Position numbers and translations under genes: made by a program
Shown here: positions 8,736 to 18,024 of the stretch, in pieces
Numbering within the stretch: position 1 is the first letter of the stretch
How the letters are laid out: every line of letters begins with the position of its first letter
Notes under the pieces: model-generated
What the model saw: the letters and a program-made list of their open reading frames with translations, nothing else
Database searches by the model: none
Told to the model about the DNA's origin: nothing
NCBI GenBank assembly: GCA_020722985.1
Contig: DYJU01000006.1
Coordinates: 1 to 34,165 of the forward strand
From: Candidatus Methylomirabilis sp.
GTDB taxonomy: Bacteria > Oederibacteriota > PGYV01 > DYJU01
DNA length: 34,165 nucleotides
Direction of reading: 5' to 3'

Positions 8736-9624
8736 TAATATAAAAAAAGAAATAACCAATTTACGCAATCTTATAAACAAAGAACTTAATAAATATTTAT
8801 CACAAAAAAAAGATTATGCCTTCATAATTATTAAAGCAATGCGTTATAGTATCTTTGCGGGCGGTAAAAGGTTAAGACCCCTACTTTCCCTTTTTACCGC
8901 AAAATTGCTCAATTTAAGATATGAAAAAGTTTTGCCATTTGCATGCGCTATTGAAATGATTCATACTTACTCTTTAATACATGATGATCTGCCAGCAATG
9001 GATAATGATGATTTCAGACGAGGAAAACTAACTTCGCATAAAAAATTTGGGGAAGCCATAGCAATCCTTGCAGGCGATGCTTTATTGAATTATGCATTTG
9101 AAATTATGCTGCGATTTTCTTTAAAACAAAAAAATAACCACAAAAAATTTTTAAGAGCAATTTATGAAATTGCAAATGCAGCAGGGATTAAAGGAATGAT
9201 TTCAGGACAGGTTGTGGATATCATAAGCGAAAACAAAAAAATTTCAAAAAATAAATTGAAATTTTTACATTTACATAAAACCGCAGCACTTATTCGGGCA
9301 TCGGTTTCATCTATTGCTGAACTTTCTAATTCTACTAATAAAACTAAAAATTTATTAAAGATATTTGGAGAAAAAATTGGGCTTGCATTTCAGATTATGG
9401 ATGATATTTTAGATGAAACAGGAAATGAAAAACAAATGGGTAAAAAATTAAAAAAAGATAGAGAAAAGGGGAAACTAACTTATCCGGGTATTTATGGACT
9501 TTCAAAATCAAAAAAAATAGCATACAATATAATACTTGAAGCAAAAAATATTTTAAGTAAAATAAATGGCAATAAAATAGGACTGCTGTATATTTCAGAT
9601 TATGTTGTAAACAGAATAACTTAA
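8719..9624 (+). CDS. ispA: Polyprenyl (geranyl/farnesyl) diphosphate synthase
   Basis: The enzyme condenses dimethylallyl or geranyl diphosphate with isopentenyl diphosphate. GGKRLRPLL is followed by the first Asp-rich motif DDLPAMDND (residues 89-97) and RRGKLTSHKKFGEA. Then come GQVVDI, HLHKTAALI and the second Asp-rich motif DDILD (228-232) with KQMGKKLKKDREKGKLTYP. About 301 residues is typical for IspA. Two in-frame ATGs exist at 8713 and 8719. The second is chosen because TAGAGG (8707-8712) then sits 6 bases upstream; it overlaps xseB by 17 bases. xseB-ispA-dxs is a common bacterial order, placing it in the MEP/isoprenoid pathway. Confidence 0.94.
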   Translation: MSLNFNNIKKEITNLRNLINKELNKYLSQKKDYAFIIIKAMRYSIFAGGKRLRPLLSLFTAKLLNLRYEKVLPFACAIEMIHTYSLIHDDLPAMDNDDFRRGKLTSHKKFGEAIAILAGDALLNYAFEIMLRFSLKQKNNHKKFLRAIYEIANAAGIKGMISGQVVDIISENKKISKNKLKFLHLHKTAALIRASVSSIAELSNSTNKTKNLLKIFGEKIGLAFQIMDDILDETGNEKQMGKKLKKDREKGKLTYPGIYGLSKSKKIAYNIILEAKNILSKINGNKIGLLYISDYVVNRIT

Positions 9625-9641
9625 AATTAAAAGGAGACATA

Positions 9642-10112
9642 ATGATTATTATTGATAAAACGTTGGAATTTATTAATGTTATTATAACGATAGTTACCTG
9701 TAAAATATTTTATATAACTTTCTTTACATGGTTTTTAGCCCAAACAATAAAGGTTTTACTTTATCTTTTATTTAAACATAAATTTGATTTCAGATTATTT
9801 GTTGGAACAGGAGGAATGCCTTCTTCTCATACTGCGGCAGTTACAGCGGGAACAGTAACAATAGGCATGGCAACCAGCTGGACCTCGCCTGTATTTATGG
9901 CAAGTCTTTTGTATTGTATAGTAGTTGTAAGTGATGCTGTTGGAGTTAGAAGAGCTGCAGGCAAGCAGGCAATGGTTTTAAATAAAATAATTGATGAATT
10001 AGAACATAGCGAATTTAAAACAGAAAGATTAAAAGAATTTTTAGGGCATACACCGTTTGAAGCATTTGTAGGAATAGTCATAGGAATTTTAGTCCCTGTT
10101 TTAATGTATTAA
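9642..10112 (+). CDS. DUF212 / divergent PAP2 family membrane protein (YuiD-like)
   Basis: This 156-residue protein has about four hydrophobic segments, at roughly 10-35, 60-80, 85-100 and 138-156. The family-defining motifs are GGMPSSHTA (57-65) and SDAVGVRRAAGKQA (97-110). The SxxHT element resembles the phosphatase motif of PAP2 enzymes. It suggests action on a lipid phosphate or diphosphate, but no reaction is established for this family. Its place between ispA and dxs fits a role near isoprenoid phosphates. A good Shine-Dalgarno AAGGAG (9631-9636) sits 5 bases before the ATG. Confidence 0.88.
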   Translation: MIIIDKTLEFINVIITIVTCKIFYITFFTWFLAQTIKVLLYLLFKHKFDFRLFVGTGGMPSSHTAAVTAGTVTIGMATSWTSPVFMASLLYCIVVVSDAVGVRRAAGKQAMVLNKIIDELEHSEFKTERLKEFLGHTPFEAFVGIVIGILVPVLMY

Positions 10113-10114
10113 TT

Positions 10115-12004
10115 ATGGATTATAAATTGTTAAATAAAATAAACTTACCTGATGATTTAAAGAAACTATCTTATAATGAATTAGATTTACTTGCAGAGGA
10201 AATCAGGGATTTAATAATTAAAACAGTATCAAAAACAGGGGGACACCTTGCGTCCTCTTTAGGCGCTGTTGAATCAACAATTGCACTTTATAGAGTTTTT
10301 TCTATACCTTATGATAAAGTTGTATGGGATGTCGGACATCAGGCATATTCACATAAAATTTTAACAGGAAGAGCAAAGGAGTTTCATACATTAAGGCAAT
10401 TAAATGGAATTTCAGGTTTTTTAAAAATAAGCGAAAGTAAATATGATATATTTGGGGCAGGTCATTCATCAACTTCTATATCTGCTGCTATGGGGTTTGC
10501 AAAAGCGCGTGATTTAAGAAAAGAAAAAAATTATATTGTTGCAGTGATTGGAGATGCTTCTGTATCAAACGGTCTTGCTTTAGAGGCTATTAATCATATA
10601 GGGCAGAATAAAACAGATATTTTGATTTATGTAATTGATAATGAAATGTCAATTTCACCAACTGTTGGAGCATTATCTGAATATTTTAATAAAATACTAA
10701 CAGGTAATATTTATAACAAAATTCGCGATTTAACAAAATTTATTTTAGATAGGATCCCTAAATTCGGTTATCCTGTTGCAAGCGTAATAAAACATTTAGA
10801 AGAAGGTATAAAAGGAATTTTTTCTCCTGGAATTCTTTTTGAAGAATTGGGTTTTAAATTTTATGGTCCAATAAATGGACATAATATAAAATTAATTGAA
10901 GAAACATTAAATAAAATTAAAGATATAAAAGGACCTAAAATATTACATGTTTATACAAAAAAGGGTAAAGGTTATCTACCCGCTGAAAAGAATCCCACTT
11001 TGTTCCATGGTGTTGGACCTTTTGATTTAGAAACAGGTAATTTATTAAATGATTCTTCAAAAATAACTTATTCGGAAGTTTTTTCAGAAATTCTTTTAAA
11101 AGAAGCAAAGAGAAATAAAAAAATAGTTGCGATTGTAGCAGCGATGTTAGAAGGAACCAATTTAAGCAAATTCAAAGAAGAATTTCCTGAAAGATTTTTT
11201 GATGTCGGCATTGCAGAGGAACATGCAGTGACTTTTGCAGCAGGACTCGCAACAGAAGGTTTCAAGCCATTTGTTGCTATTTATTCAACATTTATTCAGA
11301 GAAGCGTTGACCAGATTATACATGATGTTAGTTTGCAGAAACTTCCTGTTGTATTTTCCTTTGATAGAGCAGGATTGGTTGGTGAAGATGGTGCTACACA
11401 TCATGGAATTTTTGATATAGTATTTATGAAAATGATACCTGATATGGTTGTTATTGCACCTTCTGATGCTAATGAACTAAAGAGAGCAGTTATAACTGCA
11501 GCACGTTATAATAAAGGACCAGTTTCAATAAGATTCCCACGTGGTAAAATTTTTCAATATGGTAAGGAAGATAGATTGATACTGCCATTTAAAATAGGGA
11601 AAGCCAGATTACTTAAAAAAGGTAAGGATTTAACCATTATAAATTTAGGACATTTATTACCTTATGTTTCAAAAGCAGTTGCTTCAATTGAAAATTATAA
11701 AAATTTAAAAATTGAAATTATTGATGCGAGATTTGCAAAACCAATTGATAAAAATTTAATACTTAATTCTGTTAAAAAAACAAAAAAAGTAATTACAATA
11801 GAAGAAGGAATTTTAGAGGGTGGATTTGGACATAGTGTAAATGCTTTACTTAAAAATTCAGGATTAAAAAATTTTTCTATTTTAAATTTAGGAATTCAGA
11901 ATAAATTTATAGAACATGGAACTATGGAAGAATTAAGAAAACGATGCGGTTTAAATGAAGAAGGAATTAAAGAGGCAATTTTTAAAATATTAAAAACAGG
12001 TTAA
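10115..12004 (+). CDS. dxs: 1-deoxy-D-xylulose-5-phosphate synthase
   Basis: DXS condenses pyruvate with glyceraldehyde 3-phosphate using thiamine diphosphate, the entry to the MEP pathway. The 629-residue protein has SKTGGHLASSLGAVE (His44), VWDVGHQAYSHKIL, FGAGHSSTSISAAMG, the thiamine-binding GDASVSNG ... DNEMSIS segment, and GIAEEHAVTFAAG (catalytic Glu368). DRAGLVGEDGATHHG, RFPRG and a transketolase C-terminal domain follow. The thiamine motif reads GDA where E. coli has GDG, which I believe is a known variant in some lineages. The start lies 2 bases after the preceding stop with no Shine-Dalgarno, so translation is probably coupled. Confidence 0.96.
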   Translation: MDYKLLNKINLPDDLKKLSYNELDLLAEEIRDLIIKTVSKTGGHLASSLGAVESTIALYRVFSIPYDKVVWDVGHQAYSHKILTGRAKEFHTLRQLNGISGFLKISESKYDIFGAGHSSTSISAAMGFAKARDLRKEKNYIVAVIGDASVSNGLALEAINHIGQNKTDILIYVIDNEMSISPTVGALSEYFNKILTGNIYNKIRDLTKFILDRIPKFGYPVASVIKHLEEGIKGIFSPGILFEELGFKFYGPINGHNIKLIEETLNKIKDIKGPKILHVYTKKGKGYLPAEKNPTLFHGVGPFDLETGNLLNDSSKITYSEVFSEILLKEAKRNKKIVAIVAAMLEGTNLSKFKEEFPERFFDVGIAEEHAVTFAAGLATEGFKPFVAIYSTFIQRSVDQIIHDVSLQKLPVVFSFDRAGLVGEDGATHHGIFDIVFMKMIPDMVVIAPSDANELKRAVITAARYNKGPVSIRFPRGKIFQYGKEDRLILPFKIGKARLLKKGKDLTIINLGHLLPYVSKAVASIENYKNLKIEIIDARFAKPIDKNLILNSVKKTKKVITIEEGILEGGFGHSVNALLKNSGLKNFSILNLGIQNKFIEHGTMEELRKRCGLNEEGIKEAIFKILKTG

Positions 12005-12010
12005 AATATT

Positions 12011-13753
12011 ATGTTAATAAATTTGCACATTCAAAATTATGCACTATTAAAAGATTTGAAAATAGATTTTGAAAAAGGTTTTAATGTCCTGACAGGAGAA
12101 ACAGGAGCAGGTAAATCAATTATAATAGGCGCTTTAAATATTGCGTTAGGAGAAAGAATAACATCTGAAAATATAAGAAGCGGAGAGGATAAAGCTACTG
12201 TAGAAGTTTTAATTGAGGTAAGTGAAGAAATAAAAAAAATTATCAATTGTATATTAGAAGAAGCAGGTGTAAATCTTATAGAAAGTGTTGAATTATTGAT
12301 TAAAAGGGAAATAAACAGGAGTGGGAAAGGTAAAATTTTCATAAATAATTCAGCAGCTTCACTTAATGTTTTGCAAAAAATTAGTAAATTCTTAATTGAT
12401 ATCCATGGACAGCATGAGCATCAATCACTTTTAAAAAATGAAATCCATATTGATTTACTTGATGCTTACTCAAAAGTGGATGATTTAAAACAGAGTGTAA
12501 AAAACTTATATATAAAATTAATTGATATAAATCAAAAATTAGATGAATTGAAAAAGATTGAAACTGAAAAACAGGAAAAATTAGACATAATAAATTTCAG
12601 GATAAATGAGATTGAAACTGCGAAGCTTACTTCTGAAACCGAACTTGATGACCTTATTTTAAAAAGAGAAATTATGATTAACACTGAAAATATAAAACAA
12701 TCAATTCATAATATTTTAAATTCTTTATCACCTGCTACGTTTGATATAGAAGGGAAAGGGATAATAGATTTTTTTGAAGATGTAAAAGAAAATATAGAAA
12801 ATATTGCAAAAATAGATTCTGAAAATATGAAAGTTTATTTAACTGAAATAAAAGAATTAGAAATTAAACTGGATGATATGAAAAGTTATTTTGTTCAATA
12901 TAATGAAAAAATTAATTTTAACAAAGATGAGTTAAATGAAATGGAAAGCAGGATAGAAATAATAGAAAATATGATGAAAAAATATAAAAAAAATTCAATT
13001 AAAGAAATTAAAGATTACTTTAATGAATTAAAGCAGGAAAAGGAAAATATTGAATTAAATGATAAAATAATTTTAGAAATAGAGACGGAGAAAAATAAAA
13101 TATTAAAAGAACTTTCTGAAAAATGCAATAAATTATCAGAAATTCGCCATCAAAAAAGCAAAGAATTATCCCAAAAAATAGAAGAAGAATTAAAAGATTT
13201 AGGAATATTGAAAGGCATTTTTATTATTAAAGTCAATGAAAAAGAAGCAGAAGGAGAAGAACTGTCCATAAAAATTGAAAATAAAAAATATAAATTAACT
13301 GAAAAAGGTATAAATGAAGTTGAATTTTTAATTTCGTTAAATCCAGGCGAAGAACCAAAACCACTTGTAAAAGTTGCTTCCGGTGGAGAAATTTCCAGAA
13401 TTATGCTTGCTATAAAAAATATTCTTTCTGATGTTGATAAAATACCAGTTATGGTTTTTGATGAAATTGATACAGGTATAAGTGGGAAAATTGCAAGTGT
13501 TGTTGGTAAAAAGATGCATGAGATTTCTCAAAAAAAACAGGTAATATGCATAACTCATCTACCGCAGATAGCAAGTTATGCATCTGTTCATTATTCTGTT
13601 GGAAAAGAAATAAAAGGGAATAAAACTGAAACATATATAAAACGGCTTGATAAAAAAGAACGTATTTTTGAAATTGCAAAATTATTAAGCGGTGAAAAAG
13701 TAACTGATTCATCTATAAAAGCTGCTCAGGAATTAATTGAAGCAAACCAGTGA
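12011..13753 (+). CDS. recN: DNA repair protein RecN
   Basis: RecN is an SMC-like ATPase that acts in double-strand break repair. The 580-residue protein has the N-terminal AAL-KDL-IDF start, Walker A GETGAGKS (29-36), and the RecN-typical DIHGQHEHQSLL. A coiled coil covers about 150-360. The signature motif is ASGGEISRIMLAIK, Walker B is VMVFDEIDTGISG (about 480-492), and CITHLPQIASYA is close to the C-terminus. Length and order are normal. It follows dxs by 6 bases and its stop overlaps the GTG start of the next gene. The Shine-Dalgarno is weak. No SOS-box-like site was seen upstream, as expected for an internal operon gene. Confidence 0.96.
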   Translation: MLINLHIQNYALLKDLKIDFEKGFNVLTGETGAGKSIIIGALNIALGERITSENIRSGEDKATVEVLIEVSEEIKKIINCILEEAGVNLIESVELLIKREINRSGKGKIFINNSAASLNVLQKISKFLIDIHGQHEHQSLLKNEIHIDLLDAYSKVDDLKQSVKNLYIKLIDINQKLDELKKIETEKQEKLDIINFRINEIETAKLTSETELDDLILKREIMINTENIKQSIHNILNSLSPATFDIEGKGIIDFFEDVKENIENIAKIDSENMKVYLTEIKELEIKLDDMKSYFVQYNEKINFNKDELNEMESRIEIIENMMKKYKKNSIKEIKDYFNELKQEKENIELNDKIILEIETEKNKILKELSEKCNKLSEIRHQKSKELSQKIEEELKDLGILKGIFIIKVNEKEAEGEELSIKIENKKYKLTEKGINEVEFLISLNPGEEPKPLVKVASGGEISRIMLAIKNILSDVDKIPVMVFDEIDTGISGKIASVVGKKMHEISQKKQVICITHLPQIASYASVHYSVGKEIKGNKTETYIKRLDKKERIFEIAKLLSGEKVTDSSIKAAQELIEANQ

Positions 13754-15747
13754 ATGCAATGAATATCATACTTTTTTTTATTTCAATAATTTTAATTTTA
13801 ATTTTTTTTAAAACTGTTCCGTCTACAACTTATTTAGGCGATTCGGGAGAAATCATAACTGCTATTTATCGTCTGGGTATACCACATCCACCAGGATATC
13901 CTTTACAAACTTTATTAGGAAAATTAGCAACCTTTTTAATACCCTATGGAGACATAGCGTTCCGTGCAAATTTATATCCTGTATTTATTACCTTACTTAA
14001 TTTTATTTTATTATACAAAATTATATTAAATATTTTAAAAAATTTATTTAAGGATATAGAAAACAAACAATTTACACCTTTAGCAATAATAACATCACTT
14101 ATTTTTATAACATCAGAAGTTTACTGGTATTCATCCATACAGGCGAAAGGGGGAATATACATATCAACTATTTTTGTTTTTTTATTATGTATATTTTATT
14201 TATTGAATTTATATGAATCAAAAAAAGAAAAATATTTTTATCTTATACTTTATTTTTCTGGTTTTTTACCTGCTTTACATCACACAACACTTTTTTTTAC
14301 GATAGTATTTATTTTTTTGTCATTTTATATTTTGCGTGAAAATTTAAACTTAAATAAAATTTTTTCAGGAATATCATTTTTTGTTTTGTCTTTTTTTAGT
14401 TCCTTTTTCTATTTATTTATAAGAAATGGTAAAACAACTTATGCCTGCTGGAGTGATATCGGCAAATTTAATGAAATAATAGATCATATAATGCGAAAAG
14501 TATATTTCCAGGCAGAAAATGTTCCGTTTACTTTGCAATCTTTTGTTTTTAAAATAAAAACATTATTAATCCATTATTTAACAAATTATAATATAGCAAT
14601 TTTATTTTTTATTTCAGGTATTTTTATTTTATATAAATATTCTAAAAAGTTGTTTTATATAATTTTTATGGTATTAATAATAAATTCGGGATTACTTATT
14701 TATTTTACTGGAAATACAATTTCATCGCTTTCTGCATTTTTAAATAGATATTTTTATTTATTGCCAGATATTATTTCATTATTTTTTGTTGCAATTGGAA
14801 TTTGTTTTCTTTATAAAATTTTAATTAAAAAATATGAATTAAATAAAAATTTTGTTATTATTTTATTATCTGCATTACCGCTTTTAAATATATTTATAAA
14901 TGTTGAAAAAAATAATCTATCAAGATTTTATCTTTCCTATGATAATGCCTTAAATATTTTTAAAACTTTAAAACCGAATGATATTTTATTTACCCGTCTT
15001 GATTGCCCAACTTATGATATTTATTATATACAATATTCAAAAAATAAATTCAGAGATTATAAAGTATATGACAGGGAAGGAACAGTTTTAGATAAATCAA
15101 TTTATAAAGAAATAATAAATACAAAAAAATTTAATTATGAAAATGTTATGAATATTATTTTTAAACTTTACGAAGAAAATAAAGGTAAATTGTTTTCAGC
15201 AGATGAATTAGATATTCTTGATAAAAAAATTACTTCATTTCCTTATGGAATTATTTATAAACTCATACCACAGGAAGAAATTGATTTAAACGGAACTTTT
15301 TTTATGCCCGTTTATACGATAAGGGATTATTTTAATAATGAAAATTTAGATTTTTTTCATAGGGATATAATAGCGCGTTATTTTTCAAACATGGCTTTTT
15401 TTTCTGCTTTTAAAAATGAAGATAAAAGGTTTAATTTTTATATAAATCTGACAGAAAAGATTTCTTATGATAATAACGCAATCATAAAAAGAATTGCTGC
15501 AATTTATTTTTTTGCGAAAAAGGATTTAATAACTTCTGTTGAATATTTAGAAAAAGCAATGCAATTAGATAAAACAGATATAAGATCAGTTAATTTGCTG
15601 ATTTATATTTATACACAGTTAAATGATTATAATAATGTTTTAAAATGGATGCAGGTTTATTATGATTTAGAATGGGATGTTAATAAAAAGAATATAATAA
15701 AAAATAAAATAGAAGAAATAAAAAGCAAAATAAAACAAAAACAATAA
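13750..15747 (+). CDS. DUF2723 (TMEM260-type) polytopic membrane protein with C-terminal TPR-like region
   Basis: This 665-residue protein has an N-terminal signature STTYLGDSGEIITA, then IPHPPGYPLQTLLGKLA, which defines DUF2723. About ten hydrophobic helices fill the first 400 residues. A soluble C-terminal part includes a helical-repeat-like segment (AAIYFFAKKDLITSVEYLEK and following). The human member TMEM260 is a protein O-mannosyltransferase with a GT-C fold. The acidic GDSGE (Asp31, Glu34) fits the catalytic loop. A bacterial acceptor is unknown, but Thr-rich exoproteins are encoded nearby. The start is GTG at 13750, overlapping the recN stop; an ATG at 13759 is the alternative. Neither has a clear Shine-Dalgarno. 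Confidence 0.85.
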   Translation: MNAMNIILFFISIILILIFFKTVPSTTYLGDSGEIITAIYRLGIPHPPGYPLQTLLGKLATFLIPYGDIAFRANLYPVFITLLNFILLYKIILNILKNLFKDIENKQFTPLAIITSLIFITSEVYWYSSIQAKGGIYISTIFVFLLCIFYLLNLYESKKEKYFYLILYFSGFLPALHHTTLFFTIVFIFLSFYILRENLNLNKIFSGISFFVLSFFSSFFYLFIRNGKTTYACWSDIGKFNEIIDHIMRKVYFQAENVPFTLQSFVFKIKTLLIHYLTNYNIAILFFISGIFILYKYSKKLFYIIFMVLIINSGLLIYFTGNTISSLSAFLNRYFYLLPDIISLFFVAIGICFLYKILIKKYELNKNFVIILLSALPLLNIFINVEKNNLSRFYLSYDNALNIFKTLKPNDILFTRLDCPTYDIYYIQYSKNKFRDYKVYDREGTVLDKSIYKEIINTKKFNYENVMNIIFKLYEENKGKLFSADELDILDKKITSFPYGIIYKLIPQEEIDLNGTFFMPVYTIRDYFNNENLDFFHRDIIARYFSNMAFFSAFKNEDKRFNFYINLTEKISYDNNAIIKRIAAIYFFAKKDLITSVEYLEKAMQLDKTDIRSVNLLIYIYTQLNDYNNVLKWMQVYYDLEWDVNKKNIIKNKIEEIKSKIKQKQ

Positions 15748-15800
15748 AAAAGTTGTTATAATTTTGCAAGGGGGAAAATGAAAAAATGTAAAAATTCAAT

Positions 15801-16121
15801 GTAATAGTTCAGCCCCCAGAAGTGAACTTGAAAAAGTGTGGATACTGGTAAGTAAATACATGACCCTGTCATTCTTAGGAAGCCGAAAGAGGAATGTAAA
15901 ATGGGAAATAAGGGCGGACGAGGCTTAAGGAAGCAATCTTGCAGTTGAAAAACGAAAGAAGACAACACTAAAAGACGATCGGATATAAAAACAAGATTGT
16001 TCTGTCAGGCTCATTGAACGGTGTAATAGAAGACTGAAACTATTGTTTGTCTTACTTTACAATGACATAACAAAAAATTTATATATTACCAAATGTTATT
16101 CCGCCAGTAATTAAACTATTA
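15801..16121. repeat. Palindromic MITE-like repeat, copy 1
   Basis: This roughly 321-bp non-coding element begins gtaatagttcagcc and ends taattaaactatta, an imperfect terminal inverted repeat. It shares order and many blocks with copy 2 at 18025-18338. Examples are aggaagccgaaaga, aggcttaaggaagcaatct, caggctcattgaacggtg and caaaaaattta. The cattcttaggaagccg block resembles the catt-gcgag-gaagc/aagcaatct interspersed repeats seen in many bacteria. An open frame on the minus strand (15756-15968) is an artefact of this repeat. Copy 1 is the more diverged copy. The remainder of 15748-16305 holds the promoter of the NHL gene and A+T-rich sequence. Confidence 0.7.
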
Positions 16122-16238
16122 AAAAAAATCAAATATTCAACTTTCAAAACTCAAGGTTAAAAAAATAAATGTTTATTGTAAATGAATTATTTTTAATTCA
16201 TATTTATTAACAATTAATTGCTTTTTAACATAAAAAAC

Positions 16239-16267
16239 TTGACTAAAAAGATTTTATATATTATGTT
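16239..16267 (+). promoter_or_regulatory. Promoter of the NHL exoprotein gene
   Basis: TTGACT (16239-16244), a 17-base spacer and TATGTT (16262-16267) form a sigma70-type promoter. The flanking sequence is nearly the same as at 604-630. The distance from the -10 box to the start codon, 38 bases between, equals that of the porV-like gene. A purine-rich AGAGGG (16289-16294) is the likely ribosome-binding site. Confidence 0.55.
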
Positions 16268-16305
16268 ATTATATAATAATATAATAATAGAGGGTTTAAA
16301 AAAAA

Positions 16306-17928
16306 ATTGACAAATTTTTATTATTATTAATAATTTTTATTTTAAACGTTAAAATTTATGCTGTTTATTATTGTTTTGAAAAAGAATGGGGAAATTATGG
16401 AACAAATCAAGGACAATTTATATGGCCAACAAAAATAGAAAAAGATTTAAATAATTTTTTATATATTGCGGACAATGGCAATTATAGAATTCAAAAATTT
16501 AATAGTGATGGAAATTTTATATTACAATTCGGGAATCATGGAGATTTAAATGGTCAATTTAAATCAATATCAGATTTAACTATTGATTTTTATAACAATA
16601 TTTATATTTTAGATATAGAAAGAAATGATGTTCAGAAATTTGATTCGGATGGCAATTTTATTTTAAGATGGGGAAATGCTGGGCAGAATAATGGAGAATT
16701 TTTATATCCTTTTTCAGTAACAACTGATAATAGTTATATTTATATTTTAGATTTAATTAATTTAAGGATTCAAAAATTTGATTTGCAAGGTAACTTTATT
16801 CAAATATGGAACGCTAATGCAAATAATTTTTATTGTTTAAATTTTAATAACCCATTTATATTTATAGGTGGCTCTGGGAAAATATTCAAATATGATCTTA
16901 ATGGTATTTTTATTAGTTATTTTCAATTAAATGAAACCAGTCAAGGAAATTATTTTAATCCAACGAGAATTAAATTTGACAAAAATGGATATTTATATGC
17001 AATAAATAGCGATAACAGAAAAATTGGCAAATATACAAAAGAAGGTTATTTTATAGAAAATTTAGTAACAGCAAATGGTAATTTTTTATTTGGAGATGAT
17101 ATTTGCATTGGAGAAAATGATGAAATTTTTATTGTTAAAAGCGATGAACATAAAATACAGAAATTTAAACCTTGTTATATGTTTTCGCCCACCCCAACTT
17201 TTACACCTTTAATTACTCCAGAACAAACATTAACACCAATTATTACATCCACGCCAGATTTAAGGCCTGTAAATTTACAAATACAAAAAGAAATAATAGG
17301 TAATGAGTTTAAGATAGGAAACAAAATAGTTTATAAAATTATAATTACAAATAAAGAAAATAATTGTGCGGAAAAATTAAAAATATGGGATACTTTGCCT
17401 GATGAACTAAAATTTAATAAAATGATAAATGGAATACAACCTGTTTTAAATGGTAATACAATTATATGGGATTTTACAAATGATAATCTTAAATTGTGCA
17501 ATAATGAAAGTTTGACTTTTGAATTTGAAACGGAAATTATTAAATTCGCCAGTTCGCCTGTTGGTAATATTGCTTATATTGACTATTGTGACAATTTTTA
17601 TCAATTTCCAGACAGACATCCTGTTATTTCTTCAAACACTGTTTTTAATCCTTCAATGAATAAAATATTGGTTTATCCCAATCCATTTAATCCTTTTACA
17701 GCGAAAAAAAAGTCATTAATTTTTGAAAATACAATCCCCGGAATGATTATTAAAATATATAATATTTCCGGGGAAAATATCGTAGAGTTTAAGTGTGAAA
17801 ATATAACTACATTTTGGGATGGGAAAAATAGTAAAAATTCATTAATTGCTCAAGGAATTTATTATATTTTAGGGTATTTAAATAATAATGTTTTATTTAA
17901 GGAAAAAATTTTGATTCATTATAAATAA
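16306..17928 (+). CDS. Secreted six-bladed NHL propeller protein with FlgD/type-IX-like C-terminal domain, ATT start
   Basis: Read from ATT at 16306, the frame encodes a signal peptide (DKFLLLLIIFILNVKIYA) followed by six NHL repeats at about residues 35-285. Their cores include ADNGNYRIQKF, LDIERNDVQKF, LDLINLRIQKF, GGSGKIFKYD, NSDNRKIGKY and KSDEHKIQKF. A Thr/Pro linker (SPTPTFTP, about 295-320), a DUF11-like Ig domain and a C-terminal domain follow. The last domain opens ILVYPNPFNPF and contains FWDGKNSKNSL and IAQGIYYILGY, as in FlgD-Ig/type IX sorting domains. The first in-frame ATG (16783) is inside repeat 4 and would remove the signal peptide; no ATG, GTG or TTG exists in the right place. 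The gene lies between two palindromic repeats. It is probably displayed or secreted; its ligand is unknown. Confidence 0.75.
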   Translation: MDKFLLLLIIFILNVKIYAVYYCFEKEWGNYGTNQGQFIWPTKIEKDLNNFLYIADNGNYRIQKFNSDGNFILQFGNHGDLNGQFKSISDLTIDFYNNIYILDIERNDVQKFDSDGNFILRWGNAGQNNGEFLYPFSVTTDNSYIYILDLINLRIQKFDLQGNFIQIWNANANNFYCLNFNNPFIFIGGSGKIFKYDLNGIFISYFQLNETSQGNYFNPTRIKFDKNGYLYAINSDNRKIGKYTKEGYFIENLVTANGNFLFGDDICIGENDEIFIVKSDEHKIQKFKPCYMFSPTPTFTPLITPEQTLTPIITSTPDLRPVNLQIQKEIIGNEFKIGNKIVYKIIITNKENNCAEKLKIWDTLPDELKFNKMINGIQPVLNGNTIIWDFTNDNLKLCNNESLTFEFETEIIKFASSPVGNIAYIDYCDNFYQFPDRHPVISSNTVFNPSMNKILVYPNPFNPFTAKKKSLIFENTIPGMIIKIYNISGENIVEFKCENITTFWDGKNSKNSLIAQGIYYILGYLNNNVLFKEKILIHYK

Positions 17929-18024
17929 TAAATTGAACCTTTTATTTTTTTTAGCATAAATTTATATTGTATTGCCTGCAAAAATAATATATAATAATAA
18001 ATGGTTAATTACTGAAAAAAGTAT

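Noticed and set aside
10240-10680. GDA instead of GDG in the DXS thiamine motif as a sign of lost function
   Set aside because: All other catalytic residues are present and GDA-type variants are, to my knowledge, found in working DXS enzymes of other lineages.
12037-13712. Minus-strand frames inside recN and neighbouring genes
   Set aside because: They are antisense to well-conserved proteins and show no start signals or domains.
15778-15804. Short frame with ATG after an AAGGGGG ribosome-binding-like site, ending in the repeat
   Set aside because: Only 8 codons (ends at a stop inside the repeat end). It could be a gene start cut by the repeat insertion, but nothing recognisable continues on the other side.
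15756-15968. Minus-strand open frame of 70 codons
   Set aside because: It lies in the palindromic repeat; a similar non-identical translation arises from copy 2 (17962-18252), so it is a repeat artefact without a ribosome-binding site.
16783-17928. NHL gene starting at the first ATG
   Set aside because: This would begin inside the propeller and lose the signal peptide and three repeats that are clearly in frame upstream.
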